Assembly (NCBI GenBank): GCA_017622795.1
Contig: JAGAQI010000095.1
Coordinates: forward strand, 1 to 57,379
From: Lachnospiraceae bacterium
GTDB taxonomy: Bacteria > Bacillota > Clostridia > Lachnospirales > Lachnospiraceae
DNA: 57,379 bases
Reading direction: 5' to 3'
Shown: positions 1-9,260 of the stretch, piece by piece
Layout: each line of letters opens with the position of its first letter
Numbering within the stretch: position 1 is the first letter of the stretch
Made by a program: the position numbers and the translations under genes
Notes under the pieces: generated by a model
What the model was told of the DNA's origin: nothing
Database searches by the model: none
Seen by the model: the letters and a program-made list of their open reading frames with translations, nothing else

Positions 1-126
1 ACCTGTTCTCAGTATGCAATCGAGGCATTAGAAAAATATGGCGTGGTAAAAGGCACGTATCTTGCCGTTAGAAGGATACTTCGTTGTCATCCTTTTCATA
101 AGGGCGGATATGATCCTGTACCTTAG
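1..126 (+). CDS. yidD: YidD, membrane protein insertion efficiency factor (3' end only)
   Basis: The first 41 codons visible read in frame from base 1 to a TAG stop at 124-126 and give the C-terminal half of YidD. Recognisable are the family's [10 protein letters not shown] stretch, the [18 protein letters not shown] ending and its conserved Cys residues. YidD is a small (about 70-85 aa) membrane-associated protein that helps YidC/Sec insertion. It lies 39 bp upstream of yidC, the usual order rpmH-rnpA-yidD-yidC next to the replication origin. The N-terminus is cut off by the window edge. Confidence 0.93.
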   Translation, partial: TCSQYAIEALEKYGVVKGTYLAVRRILRCHPFHKGGYDPVP

Positions 127-165
127 CCATTTTTTTGTTTTTATTATTTTAGGAGGAACATTAAC

Positions 166-1443
166 TTGGAATTACTTGTATTGACGAAAGTTGGCGGTTT
201 TTTAGGACCGTTTGCAACTATCTTTGGATGGATTTTTAATTTATTATATATTTTACTGGATAAAATATATGAACTGTTTAGTGATGAAAAAAACGGAATC
301 GTTGCGGTTACAGTAATCTTATTTACTATTGTAACAAAATTGCTTATGACTCCTTTAACTGTAAAGCAGCAGAAGTTTTCTAAAATGTCAAATATTATGA
401 ATCCGGAACTGACTGCAATTCAGGAAAAGTATAAAAATAAGAAAAACGATGAAAAAGCTATGCGTACGATGCAAATGGAACAGCAGGCTGTGTATGATAA
501 GTACGGTACAAGTCCAACAGCAGGTTGTCTTCCTATGCTTATTATGTTTCCATTAATGTTTGCATTATATCGTATTATCTATGCAATTCCTGCTTATGTA
601 CCTGATATTTATGAATTATATAATGCGATTGCAGAAGGTATCAAAAATCAGGATTATTTTGCTTATATGTCTGAAATGGCAACTACTCTTGCTGTGCAGA
701 CGAAGAATTTCTCCGAAATGAGTGAAGGCGTTCTTACAAATGCTCATTTAGTTGATATCATGACAAAATTCGGTACCAACGAGTGGACAGCATTAGCTGA
801 AAAATTTCCGTCTGTAGCAGACATTATCAATACAAATGCAGAGCAGATTAATGCAATTCATTCTATTTGGGGCTTTAACCTTTTAAATACACCTCAGTAT
901 TATGGTTTCAGCTTAGCATTATTGATTCCGGTACTTGCTATTGTAACACAGTTATTCCAGTCTAAGCTTTCTATGGCTAAAAGCAAGAATAACAATAAGC
1001 AGGGAGAAGAAAATGTTATGGTTCAGAGCATGAACAGCATGATGTATATTATGCCATTCATGTCCGGTTTCATGTGTTGGATGTTCCCAATTTGTGTAGG
1101 TATTTACTGGATTGCAAGTACTGTTGTAACAATCATTTATCAGTTCTTTATCAATCGTCATATCGATAAGCTGGATATGGATGAAATGATTAAGCAGAAC
1201 GTAGAAAAAATGAATAAGAAAAGAGAAAAGATGGGTATTGCTTCCGGTAATCAAATGGCAGAACTTGCAAAAATGCAAACAAAATCCATTGATTCTTATG
1301 CTGCTGCAGAATCTAAGAAGAGCACAACATCTTCTTATGCAAATGCTTCCGGTAAAAACTATTCTGCAGAAAAGACAACAAGCTCCGCAAATTCGGATAA
1401 AAAATCAATTTCAGGCTATGCAAATATGATGAAGAAAGATTAA
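166..1443 (+). CDS. yidC: YidC/OxaA/SpoIIIJ membrane protein insertase
   Basis: 425-aa integral membrane insertase that places proteins in the cytoplasmic membrane, alone or with SecYEG. Translation starts at TTG (166), nine bases after a perfect AGGAGG (151-156). An N-terminal hydrophobic segment (about residues 10-32) is followed by the family core. This has a cytoplasmic coiled hairpin (about 70-120, MNPELTAIQEKYK), the GCLPMLIMFPLMFALYRII segment, and further membrane segments around 245-270 and 285-330. No lipobox Cys is present, unlike many Bacillus homologues. The tail (about 350-425) is Lys/Ser-rich and low-complexity. It is 12 bp upstream of jag, with which it is normally co-transcribed. 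Confidence 0.96.
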   Translation: MELLVLTKVGGFLGPFATIFGWIFNLLYILLDKIYELFSDEKNGIVAVTVILFTIVTKLLMTPLTVKQQKFSKMSNIMNPELTAIQEKYKNKKNDEKAMRTMQMEQQAVYDKYGTSPTAGCLPMLIMFPLMFALYRIIYAIPAYVPDIYELYNAIAEGIKNQDYFAYMSEMATTLAVQTKNFSEMSEGVLTNAHLVDIMTKFGTNEWTALAEKFPSVADIINTNAEQINAIHSIWGFNLLNTPQYYGFSLALLIPVLAIVTQLFQSKLSMAKSKNNNKQGEENVMVQSMNSMMYIMPFMSGFMCWMFPICVGIYWIASTVVTIIYQFFINRHIDKLDMDEMIKQNVEKMNKKREKMGIASGNQMAELAKMQTKSIDSYAAAESKKSTTSSYANASGKNYSAEKTTSSANSDKKSISGYANMMKKD

Positions 1444-1455
1444 GAGGGATGAGTA

Positions 1456-2226
1456 ATGAGAAATTGGATCGAGGTTACAGCAAAAACAGTAGATGACGCT
1501 ATTACAGAAGCGTTAATTCAGTTAGGTTCTACAAGAGAAAATGTAGATATTGAAGTGTTAGAAAAAGAAACCAGCGGTTTTTTAGGTTTAAATAAAAAGC
1601 CTGCTAAAATTCGTGTTGCATTAAAGGAAACTATGCAGGATAAGGCGGTAAGCTTTTTAGAAGATATTTTCAAGTTAATGGAAATCCAGTCTGAAATTGC
1701 GGTTGATTATAACGAAGAAGAAAAGACAATGAATATTAACATTGTTGGTGAAGATATGGGCGTTCTTATCGGTAAGAGAGGTCAGACGCTTGATTCTTTA
1801 CAGTATCTGGTTAGTCTTGTAGTAAATAAGGAAAGCGAAGATTATATCAAGGTTAAGCTGGATACTGAAAATTACAGAGAAAGAAGAAAAGAAACTCTGG
1901 AAAATCTGGCAAAAAACATTGCATATAAAGTTAAGAAGACCAGAAAGAGCGTAGCTTTAGAGCCGATGAATCCATATGAAAGAAGAATTATCCATTCTGC
2001 TCTTCAGAATGATAAGTTTGTAGAAACTCACAGTGAAGGTGAAGAACCATATCGTAAGATTGTAGTAACTTTAAAGAAGGGTGTAAAGGACTACAGCAGA
2101 AATTATGGTTATAACAGAAACGGCTACCGTAAGGGCAGCTATAACAAGTCTAATTACCGCAAGCAGCCATATCAGTATGGTAATACAGAAGAAACTGAAA
2201 CTCCGGTAGAGAAGACAGAAGAATAA
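1456..2226 (+). CDS. jag: Jag/KhpB RNA-binding protein (Jag_N-KH-R3H)
   Basis: 256-aa cytoplasmic RNA-binding protein. The N-terminal Jag_N domain (1-50) contains the typical FLGLNKKPAKIRV motif. The KH domain follows (about 55-140), with the GKRGQTLDSLQYLV segment, then an R3H domain (about 150-205, PMNPYERRIIHSAL). In streptococci KhpB partners KhpA in post-transcriptional control of cell division. After the R3H domain comes a Tyr/Arg/Asn-rich tail (about 210-245, YGYNRNGYRKGSYNKSNYR) not found in short Jag proteins; it looks disordered and may add RNA contacts. It is tightly coupled to yidC and ends just before a terminator. Confidence 0.95.
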   Translation: MRNWIEVTAKTVDDAITEALIQLGSTRENVDIEVLEKETSGFLGLNKKPAKIRVALKETMQDKAVSFLEDIFKLMEIQSEIAVDYNEEEKTMNINIVGEDMGVLIGKRGQTLDSLQYLVSLVVNKESEDYIKVKLDTENYRERRKETLENLAKNIAYKVKKTRKSVALEPMNPYERRIIHSALQNDKFVETHSEGEEPYRKIVVTLKKGVKDYSRNYGYNRNGYRKGSYNKSNYRKQPYQYGNTEETETPVEKTEE

Positions 2227-2234
2227 AGCCACAA

Positions 2235-2265
2235 AAGGTGTCTCAGCGGATGGGGCACCTTTTTT
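2235..2265 (+). terminator. Rho-independent terminator after jag
   Basis: A 10-bp stem (2235-2244 with 2252-2261, two G-U pairs) around a 7-base loop runs into a T6 tract. It ends the yidD-yidC-jag transcription unit before mnmE. Confidence 0.85.
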
Positions 2266-2313
2266 ACTTGTAACATTTGAACTATATTTTGATTGTAAGA
2301 AAGGATAGCAGCA

Positions 2314-3693
2314 ATGAGAAATCATGATACAATTGCAGCAATTGCAACAGGTACTACCAATGCCGGTATCAGTATTATCCGAATTAGCGGAGCTGATGCT
2401 ATTGCAATTGCAGATAAAATTTTTGTTTCTAAAAAAAATCAGAAAAAATTATCTGATGTGAAATCTCATACGTTGCATTATGGGACTATCATGGACGGTG
2501 AAAGTATGCTTGATGAAGCATTAATTTCCGTTATGAAAGCACCAAATACCTATACAACAGAAGATGTAGTAGAAATCAATTGTCATGGTGGTATCATTGT
2601 TACTAAAAAAATATTGGAATTAGTTTTAATAAATGGAGCACGAATAGCAGAGCCGGGTGAATTTACCAAACGTGCTTTTTTAAACGGAAGAATTGATTTA
2701 TCTCAGGCTGAAGCAGTTATTGATTTAATTCATGCTACTAATGAGCAGGCAGTAAAAAACTCCGTCCGTCAGTTAAACGGTAATCTTTGCAAAAAAATAA
2801 AGGAAATCAGAGATTCTGTTTTACGTGATACAGCATTTATTGAAGCAGCACTGGATGATCCGGAACATATTTCTCTGGACGGATTTACAGATACCTTAAA
2901 AGAGCATACAGAAAAGAATCTAAAAGAGATTAGTATTCTTTTGAAAAATGCAGAGGACGGAAAAATTATTAAAGAAGGCATCCGGACTGTTATTTTAGGA
3001 AAGCCGAATGCCGGAAAATCTACTTTAATGAATGTTTTAGTAGGGGAAGAACGTGCTATTGTTACTGATATTCCTGGTACAACCAGAGATACACTGGAAG
3101 AATTAATTCAATTGAAAGGAATTGTACTTCGCATTATCGACACAGCAGGAATCCGTCATACACAGGATACTGTAGAAAAAATTGGTGTTGAACGTGCAAA
3201 GACAGAAGCAGAAGGTGCAGATTTTGTAATTTATGTAGCAGATGCATCCAGAGAATTAGATGAAAATGATGAAGCTGTTATTTCTATGATTCAGGAGAAA
3301 AAAGCAGTAGTATTACTAAATAAATCTGATCTTTCCATGAAGATAACAAAAGAAGAATTGGAAAATAAGACCGGAAAGCAGGTATTTGTAATTTCCGCAA
3401 AAGAGGAAACAGGTATGGATGCTTTTGCAGAAGCGGTAGAAGCGATGTTCTATTCCGGATTAATTGATAAAAAAGAAGAAGTGTTTATTACGAATCTTCG
3501 TCATAAAGAAGCACTTTTGGAAGCAAAGATAAGTTTGGAAAAAGTATTGGAAAGCCTGGCTTTTGATATGCCGGAAGATTTCTATTCTATTGATCTTATG
3601 AATGCTTACCAAATGCTCGGTGAAATTATAGGTGAAGCAGTGGATGAAGATTTGGTTGATACTATATTTAAAGAGTTTTGTATGGGTAAATAG
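2314..3693 (+). CDS. mnmE: MnmE (TrmE) tRNA modification GTPase
   Basis: 459-aa potassium-activated GTPase that, with MnmG, installs the (carboxymethyl)aminomethyl group on the wobble uridine of several tRNAs. The N-terminal folate-binding domain (1-120) has IATGTTNAGISIIRISG. The G domain (about 220-375) shows the P-loop GKPNAGKST, DIPGTTRDT, DTAGI and NKSD. The C-terminus has the conserved IFKEFCMGK with its active Cys. Length is normal. ATG 2314 follows AAAGGA. It is the first gene of an mnmE-mnmG-rsmG run with 48 and 39 bp gaps. Confidence 0.97.
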   Translation: MRNHDTIAAIATGTTNAGISIIRISGADAIAIADKIFVSKKNQKKLSDVKSHTLHYGTIMDGESMLDEALISVMKAPNTYTTEDVVEINCHGGIIVTKKILELVLINGARIAEPGEFTKRAFLNGRIDLSQAEAVIDLIHATNEQAVKNSVRQLNGNLCKKIKEIRDSVLRDTAFIEAALDDPEHISLDGFTDTLKEHTEKNLKEISILLKNAEDGKIIKEGIRTVILGKPNAGKSTLMNVLVGEERAIVTDIPGTTRDTLEELIQLKGIVLRIIDTAGIRHTQDTVEKIGVERAKTEAEGADFVIYVADASRELDENDEAVISMIQEKKAVVLLNKSDLSMKITKEELENKTGKQVFVISAKEETGMDAFAEAVEAMFYSGLIDKKEEVFITNLRHKEALLEAKISLEKVLESLAFDMPEDFYSIDLMNAYQMLGEIIGEAVDEDLVDTIFKEFCMGK

Positions 3694-3741
3694 ATTTGGC
3701 AGTAGATATAAAATGCTGTAATCAATGGGAAGGATAACAAA

Positions 3742-5622
3742 ATGGACAATAAGCTTTACTATTATGAAAGTTATGATGTTGCAATTATCGGTGCAGGACA
3801 TGCCGGCTGTGAAGCTGCTCTTGCCTGTGCCAGACTTGGTCTAAATACAATCATGTTTACCGTAAGTATGGATTCTATTGCTTTAATGCCTTGTAATCCA
3901 AACATCGGTGGTACTTCCAAAGGACATTTGGTACGTGAAATTGATGCTCTTGGCGGAGAAATGGGTAAAAATATTGACAGAACCTATATTCAGTCGAAAA
4001 TGCTGAATGTTTCCAAGGGTCCGGCTGTTCATTCCCTTCGTGCCCAGGCGGATAAGCAAAGTTATTCACAATCTATGAGAAAAATTGTGGAAAACCAGCC
4101 TAATTTATGTGTAAAACAAGGTGAAATCTGTGAAATACTTGTGGAAAACTCCTGTGTAACCGGTGTAAGAACTTATTCCAATGCGGTTTATCCTTGTAAG
4201 GCAGCAATTATTTGTACCGGTACTTATTTAAAAGCAAGATGTATTTATGGTGATGTAAGTCACTATACCGGTCCAAACGGATTACCTGCTGCAAATCATT
4301 TAACAGATTGTTTAAAGAAACTCGGAATTGAAATTTATCGATTTAAAACCGGAACTCCAGCCAGAATAGATAAACGTTCCATTGATTTTTCTAAGATGGA
4401 AGAACAGTTTGGTGATGAAAAAGTAGTACCGTTTTCTTTTGAAACTGACAGAAATTCTTTAAATAAAGAACAGGTATCTTGTTGGTTAACTTATACTAAT
4501 GAGACAACCCATGATATTATCCGCAGTAACATCGATCGTTCTCCGTTATATTCCGGTGCTATTGAAGGTACCGGTCCACGTTATTGTCCGTCAATAGAAG
4601 ATAAAGTAATGAAGTTTCCGGATAAGGAACGTCATCAGGTATTTATTGAACCGGAAGGAAATTATACCAATGAAATGTATATTTCCGGTATGTCCAGTTC
4701 TTTGCCGGAGGATGTACAGTATCAAATGTATCGTTCGGTACCGGGTTTGGAAAATGCAAAAATTGTACGTAATGCATATGCCATTGAATACGACTGCATA
4801 AATCCGATGCAGTTAAAGCCAAGCTTGGAATTTAAAACAATTTCCGGTTTATTTAGTGCGGGTCAGATGAACGGAAGCTCCGGATATGAAGAAGCTGCAG
4901 CCCAGGGTATTATGGCCGGAATAAATGCAGCCAGAAAATTAAAGGGTCAGGAACCGATTGTACTTGACCGTTCCCAGGCATATATTGGTGTATTAATCGA
5001 TGATTTAGTAACAAAAGAAACTCATGAACCGTATCGTATGATGACTTCCCGGGCGGAATACCGTTTACTTCTCCGCCAGGATAATGCGGATTTACGGCTT
5101 ACAAAAATCGGTTATGAGGTTGGTTTAATTTCAGAAGAGAGATACAATCACTTAATTAAAAAAGAACGGTTAATTTTTGAAGAAACCGAACGCTTAAAAA
5201 ATAAAATGGTTGGCGGTAATGCAAAGGTACAGGAATTTTTATCTGCCCACGAAAGCACACCACTAAAGACAGCAGTATCTATGGCTGATTTACTTATGCG
5301 TCCTGAGTTAAATTATGAGCTTTTGGCAGAGATTGATCCGGAGCGTGAAAAACTTCCGGATGAAGTAACAGAGCAGGTAGAAATTGAATTAAAGTATTCG
5401 GGATACATTGAACGACAGCAGCGTCAGGTAGAACAATTCAAGAAAACGGAAAGTCGCAGAATTCCTGCTGATTTGGATTATGATGAAGTACCATCTCTTC
5501 GTATTGAAGCCAGACAGAAGCTTAAAAAAATACGTCCGGAGAATATCGGCCAGGCTTCCAGAATTTCCGGTGTATCTCCGGCAGATATTTCTGTTTTACT
5601 GGTGTATTTAAAACAAAATTAG
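3742..5622 (+). CDS. mnmG: MnmG (GidA) tRNA uridine 5-carboxymethylaminomethyl modification enzyme
   Basis: 626-aa FAD enzyme, partner of MnmE in wobble-uridine modification. The N-terminus has the dinucleotide-binding motif [10 protein letters not shown] (about residues 17-26) and the family stretch [21 protein letters not shown]. Later come the GTPARI motif, [18 protein letters not shown] and, near the C-terminus, [15 protein letters not shown]. Length is typical for the long GidA form (about 620-630 aa). ATG 3742 follows AAGGAT. The MnmE/MnmG pair beside the origin is a very conserved arrangement. Confidence 0.97.
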   Translation: MDNKLYYYESYDVAIIGAGHAGCEAALACARLGLNTIMFTVSMDSIALMPCNPNIGGTSKGHLVREIDALGGEMGKNIDRTYIQSKMLNVSKGPAVHSLRAQADKQSYSQSMRKIVENQPNLCVKQGEICEILVENSCVTGVRTYSNAVYPCKAAIICTGTYLKARCIYGDVSHYTGPNGLPAANHLTDCLKKLGIEIYRFKTGTPARIDKRSIDFSKMEEQFGDEKVVPFSFETDRNSLNKEQVSCWLTYTNETTHDIIRSNIDRSPLYSGAIEGTGPRYCPSIEDKVMKFPDKERHQVFIEPEGNYTNEMYISGMSSSLPEDVQYQMYRSVPGLENAKIVRNAYAIEYDCINPMQLKPSLEFKTISGLFSAGQMNGSSGYEEAAAQGIMAGINAARKLKGQEPIVLDRSQAYIGVLIDDLVTKETHEPYRMMTSRAEYRLLLRQDNADLRLTKIGYEVGLISEERYNHLIKKERLIFEETERLKNKMVGGNAKVQEFLSAHESTPLKTAVSMADLLMRPELNYELLAEIDPEREKLPDEVTEQVEIELKYSGYIERQQRQVEQFKKTESRRIPADLDYDEVPSLRIEARQKLKKIRPENIGQASRISGVSPADISVLLVYLKQN

Positions 5623-5661
5623 TGTTACTAAAGGTTAGTTATAATAAAAGATGAGGATAAT

Positions 5662-6405
5662 ATGGAGAAACGGGATAATTCTGCTTTTCTTGCAGATTTA
5701 AAAGAATGGAAGATAGAATTAAATGAAACACAGCTGATGCAATTGGAAAAGTATTATGAAATGCTGGTAGAAAAAAATAAAGTTATGAATCTTACAGCAA
5801 TTACAGAATACGAAGATGTTTTGAAAAAACACTTTTTAGACAGTTTGGCATTAAATCAGCTTATGAAATTGGATGGAAAGATGGTAAAAGTTCTTGATAT
5901 GGGAACAGGAGCCGGTTTTCCAGGTATTCCGTTAAAAATTGCTTTTCCGCAATTGGAGATTACTCTAATGGATTCTTTAAACAAGAGAATTGTTTTTTTA
6001 CAGGAAGTAATTTCTGAACTTGGGTTATCCGGAATTACTGCTATACATGGAAGAGCCGAGGAAGCAGCTTTAAAACCGGAATTTCGCGAGAAATATGATT
6101 TATGTGTTTCCCGCGCAGTGGCACGTTTAGCATCGTTAAGTGAGTTTTGTCTTCCGTTTGTAAAGCAGGGTGGATGTTTTATTCCATATAAATCAGGAGA
6201 AATTAAAGAAGAATTACAAGAGGCAAAGTTCGCTATCCGGGAATTAGGAGGAGAGTATCGCAAAACCTACGAATATAAACTTCCAAATTCTGATATTGAA
6301 CGTACGATGATTCAGATCGAGAAAATAAATCATACACCAAAAAAATATCCTCGTGCCGGAGGAAAGCCTTTAAAACAACCATTAATTTCAGAAAAAAATA
6401 AATAA
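5662..6405 (+). CDS. rsmG: RsmG (GidB) 16S rRNA m7G527 methyltransferase
   Basis: 247-aa SAM-dependent enzyme that methylates N7 of G527 in 16S rRNA. The SAM-binding motif VLDMGTGAGFPGIPLKI is at about residues 75-91, followed by LMDSLNKRIVFL and the VSRAVARL motif. The C-terminus ends with the usual YPRAGGKPLKQPL. ATG 5662 follows GAGGAT. It closes the mnmE-mnmG-rsmG group; a signalling pair follows after 112 bp. Confidence 0.96.
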   Translation: MEKRDNSAFLADLKEWKIELNETQLMQLEKYYEMLVEKNKVMNLTAITEYEDVLKKHFLDSLALNQLMKLDGKMVKVLDMGTGAGFPGIPLKIAFPQLEITLMDSLNKRIVFLQEVISELGLSGITAIHGRAEEAALKPEFREKYDLCVSRAVARLASLSEFCLPFVKQGGCFIPYKSGEIKEELQEAKFAIRELGGEYRKTYEYKLPNSDIERTMIQIEKINHTPKKYPRAGGKPLKQPLISEKNK

Positions 6406-6438
6406 TGAGAGATAACAATAAAAACGATCAACTTTATA

Positions 6439-6468
6439 TTGTATAGTAATGCGTTGATATGATAAAAT
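6439..6468 (+). promoter_or_regulatory. Candidate sigma-A promoter for the DegS/DegU-like pair
   Basis: TTGTAT (6439-6444), 18 bp, then TAAAAT (6463-6468), about 50 bp upstream of the kinase start. The elements are imperfect; offered because this is the only promoter-like pair in the gap after rsmG. Confidence 0.4.
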
Positions 6469-6517
6469 GTTTTTAGTAAACAGGTGGAATTTTTCTTTTA
6501 TAAAAGGTGATGTTGTA

Positions 6518-7597
6518 ATGGATATTTACTCTTTAAAAAGTGAATACTTTGAAATGCTTGAATTTATTCGTTCGTTGCAGGAGTCTGCATTGGAGCAATC
6601 AGATATTTTACTGTCGGAAAAGAAAGAATTAGAATATAAAAAGCGCCAACAATCTTTTGTTTTAGAAGAAAGTGAAAAAAGAAAAATTCCTAATATTTCT
6701 ATGTTTTCACCGTTTTCTTTAGAAAATGCTGATGACGATGAAATTGCAAAAAAAGATGAATTGGAAGAAATTGAGTCTAAACTTTCTGAAGCTGAACAAC
6801 GATGGGAAAAACAGCAACAAATTTGTCAATCTTTTGATAGACTCAAAAGCTTTTTTGTTGAGTTGGAGAATAAGACAAGGCGGACAATTTTACAGGAAAA
6901 CGGAACTTTAATAGATTACAGCACTAAATTACTAGAAACACAGGAAATGGATCGAAATCGTATTTCCAGAGATTTGCATGATTCTACGGTACAAAGTCTA
7001 ACCAGTCTTGGACATAAAATGGAATACTGTAGTAAAATGGTTGATCGTGATCCTATTAAAGTAAAATTAGAACTTCAAACAATGATAGATTTAAATAAAG
7101 AGATCATAAATGATATGCGAGAAATCATTTATGATCTACGGCCTATGTCTTTAAATAATATTGGTCTGGTGGCAACTGTTGAAGCTTATTGTTTACATTT
7201 GCGTCGTAACTATAATCGGGATGTTCGTTTTAAATTAGAGGGTGAAGAAAAAAATCTTTCCTCCATCGTAAGTGTTACGTTGTATCGAATCATTCAAGAA
7301 GCATGTAATAATGCAATTCGTCATTCGAATGCAAAAAATATTTCTGTACGTATTGCTTTTCTAGATAATAATATTGAAATTGATATAGAAGATAATGGAG
7401 AAGGATTTGATTTACATAAAGTAGAAACTAAAGGAAAAGAAGATTTTCTTCATGGTTTTGGATTATCTACAATGAGAGAGAGAGCCCGTTTACTTTCCGG
7501 TTCATTTTCAATTGATACAAAAGTCGGTGAAGGTACAAGAATTCATATTTTTGTTCCGGCAAATTACACGTCAAGAAAAGGGGATATTTATGAATGA
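6518..7597 (+). CDS. DegS-like cytoplasmic sensor histidine kinase
   Basis: 359 aa from ATG 6518, which has AAAGGTGATG upstream; an upstream in-frame ATG at 6467 lacks a good ribosome site. No membrane segment is visible, so the kinase is soluble like DegS. Residues 1-145 are charged and mostly coiled coil. The HisKA_3 motif RNRISRDLHDSTVQSL carries the phospho-acceptor His154. The HATPase domain has EACNNAIRHSNA, DNGEGFD and the GLSTMRERARLL box of NarX/DegS kinases. The stop overlaps the start of the response regulator gene, so the two are translationally coupled. The signal it senses cannot be read from the sequence. Confidence 0.88.
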   Translation: MDIYSLKSEYFEMLEFIRSLQESALEQSDILLSEKKELEYKKRQQSFVLEESEKRKIPNISMFSPFSLENADDDEIAKKDELEEIESKLSEAEQRWEKQQQICQSFDRLKSFFVELENKTRRTILQENGTLIDYSTKLLETQEMDRNRISRDLHDSTVQSLTSLGHKMEYCSKMVDRDPIKVKLELQTMIDLNKEIINDMREIIYDLRPMSLNNIGLVATVEAYCLHLRRNYNRDVRFKLEGEEKNLSSIVSVTLYRIIQEACNNAIRHSNAKNISVRIAFLDNNIEIDIEDNGEGFDLHKVETKGKEDFLHGFGLSTMRERARLLSGSFSIDTKVGEGTRIHIFVPANYTSRKGDIYE

Positions 7598-8240
7598 ACA
7601 AATTAAAATAGTAATTGCAGATGATCATTCTATGGTTCGCGAAGGATTAAAACAATTATTAGAATTAGACGGAGATATTCAAGTTGTCGGCGAAGCAGGA
7701 AATGGTGAAGAATGTTTAGAAGTTATTGACTCTATGAATCCTGATGTTGTTTTATTAGACATTAACATGCCTGTGATGAATGGATTAAAAATGTTGGAAG
7801 TTTTACGCAGTTCTAAAAACAAAAACCAAAAAGTCTTAATACTAACTATTCATAACGAAGTTGAGTATTTAATGAAAGCTGAAGAAATCGGTGTGGAAGG
7901 TTATGTTCTTAAAGATGCAGAATCTGCTATTTTAAAAAAAGCTATCTATACCGTCAATTCCGGAGAAAAATATATTGATTATTCTATGGTTCCGATTTTA
8001 AATGAAAAAATTTCTCAGGAAAATGAAAAGACGGAAGATGATAAATTGACCAGAAGAGAAATTGAGGTTTTAAAACTTCTCGCGGAAGGATTATTTAATA
8101 AAGAAATAGCTTATAAACTTTCTATTAGTGAAAAGACAGTCAAAAATCATGTATCTAACATTTTCAAAAAGATAGGTGTTTTTGACAGAACACAAGCAGC
8201 GGTTTATGCAATAAAAAATAATATTGTAGAATTATATTAA
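7590..8240 (+). CDS. DegU/NarL-family response regulator
   Basis: 216 aa from ATG 7590 (AAGGGGATATTT upstream), overlapping the kinase gene by 8 bases. The receiver domain (1-120) has the acidic pair DD11-12, the phospho-acceptor Asp57 in VVLLDINMPVMNG and the conserved Lys in GYVLKD. The C-terminal LuxR-type helix-turn-helix (about 150-215) reads LTRREIEVLKLLAEG ... SEKTVKNHVSNIFKK. It is a DNA-binding transcription factor, the cognate partner of the preceding kinase. Its place between rsmG and soj is unusual enough to note, but the regulon is unknown. Confidence 0.9.
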   Translation: MNEQIKIVIADDHSMVREGLKQLLELDGDIQVVGEAGNGEECLEVIDSMNPDVVLLDINMPVMNGLKMLEVLRSSKNKNQKVLILTIHNEVEYLMKAEEIGVEGYVLKDAESAILKKAIYTVNSGEKYIDYSMVPILNEKISQENEKTEDDKLTRREIEVLKLLAEGLFNKEIAYKLSISEKTVKNHVSNIFKKIGVFDRTQAAVYAIKNNIVELY

Positions 8241-8256
8241 TTTTACTAAAAGGTTT

Positions 8257-8285
8257 TTGACACTGAAGTAATTCTATATTATAAT
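8257..8285 (+). promoter_or_regulatory. Consensus sigma-A promoter upstream of soj
   Basis: Perfect TTGACA (8257-8262), 17-bp spacer, perfect TATAAT (8280-8285). The predicted start of transcription (about 8291-8293) falls on the first bases of a large hairpin (8291-8350), and soj begins at 8405. Confidence 0.85.
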
Positions 8286-8290
8286 TATCA

Positions 8291-8350
8291 TAGTGGGATA
8301 AGAAAATGTAAATGTTTCTTTGGAGACATTTACATTTTTTAATCCCACTA
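8291..8350 (+). terminator. Large leader hairpin with U-tract between promoter and soj (attenuator or tiny RNA)
   Basis: Outer arms TAGTGGGAT (8291-8299) and ATCCCACTA (8342-8350) pair perfectly. Inside, AAAATGTAAATGT and ACATTTACATTTT pair around a short loop and lead into a T6 run. The inner stem is a good terminator for the response regulator gene and for any transcript from the promoter at 8257-8285. The outer stem would close the RNA 5' end on its 3' end. Function as an attenuator or short RNA is inference. Confidence 0.7.
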
Positions 8351-8364
8351 GAATTAGTATAAAA

Positions 8365-8380
8365 TGTTTCACGTGAAACA
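8365..8380. promoter_or_regulatory. parS: parS centromere site 1
   Basis: TGTTTCACGTGAAACA, a 16/16 match to the bacterial parS consensus, in the soj leader 25 bp before the start codon. ParB (encoded at 9261-10163) loads here and spreads. Confidence 0.97.
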
Positions 8381-8404
8381 ATATTTTGTATAGAAAGGAT
8401 TTTT

Positions 8405-9190
8405 ATGGGAAGAACTATCGCAATTGCAAATCAAAAAGGCGGTGTTGGTAAAACAACTACAGCTATTAATCTTGCTGCATGTCTTGCAGAAAAAGGAAAT
8501 AATGTTCTGGTTATTGATATTGATCCGCAGGGTAATACTACTTCGGGGTTAGGAATCAATAAGAAAAAATTGAAATTAACTGTTTACGATATGATGCTTG
8601 GAGAATGTACATTAGAAGAATGTAAATCAAAAAGTTGCATGAAAAATTTAGTTGTACTTCCTTCTGATGTCGATCTTGCCGGAGCAGAAATAGAATTGAT
8701 TGGTGTTGATAATCGTGAGTTTATTTTAAAACGTTTAATTGATCCGGTTAGAGATCAATATGATTTTATCATTATTGACTGTCCTCCTTCATTAAATATG
8801 TTAACCGTGAATGCGATGACAACAGCAAATACGGTTTTGGTTCCGATTCAGTGCGAGTATTATGCATTGGAAGGCTTATCCCAGTTAATGCACACAATTG
8901 ATCTTGTACAAAAGAGATTAAATCCGGATCTAGAAATTGAAGGTGTTGTCTTTACTATGTATGATGCGAGAACTAATTTATCTTTACAGGTAGTTGAAAA
9001 TGTAAAGAAAAATTTAAAGCATAATATTTATAAAACAATTATTCCGAGAAATGTACGATTAGCGGAAGCACCAAGCCATGGACAACCAATCAATTTATAT
9101 GATTCAAAATCTGCCGGTGCAGAAGGATATCGTCAATTAGCGGATGAAGTAATTGAACGTGGAGTAAGAGATTGGTACTCTGAATTTTAA
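8405..9190 (+). CDS. soj: Soj/ParA chromosome-partitioning ATPase
   Basis: 261-aa deviant Walker-type ATPase that works with ParB/Spo0J on origin segregation and DnaA control. The P-loop KGGVGKTTT lies at about residues 11-19 after the short MGRTIAIANQ start. Walker A' (VIDIDPQGNTTSGLG) and Walker B (DFIIIDCPPSLNMLT) follow, then the APSHGQPI motif near the C-terminus. There is no N-terminal DNA-binding extension, which is typical of chromosomal Soj. ATG 8405 follows AGAAAGGA. The next gene, parB, is its partner. Confidence 0.97.
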   Translation: MGRTIAIANQKGGVGKTTTAINLAACLAEKGNNVLVIDIDPQGNTTSGLGINKKKLKLTVYDMMLGECTLEECKSKSCMKNLVVLPSDVDLAGAEIELIGVDNREFILKRLIDPVRDQYDFIIIDCPPSLNMLTVNAMTTANTVLVPIQCEYYALEGLSQLMHTIDLVQKRLNPDLEIEGVVFTMYDARTNLSLQVVENVKKNLKHNIYKTIIPRNVRLAEAPSHGQPINLYDSKSAGAEGYRQLADEVIERGVRDWYSEF

Positions 9191-9260
9191 TATATACATA
9201 TAGAATAATAATAGGTATTAACTACTATATCTTGTGGTTAATAAGAAAGTGAGAATTTAT

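Noticed and set aside
952-1278. Open frame opposite to yidC
   Set aside because: Shadow of a well-supported gene; no ribosome site and His/Asn-rich antisense composition.
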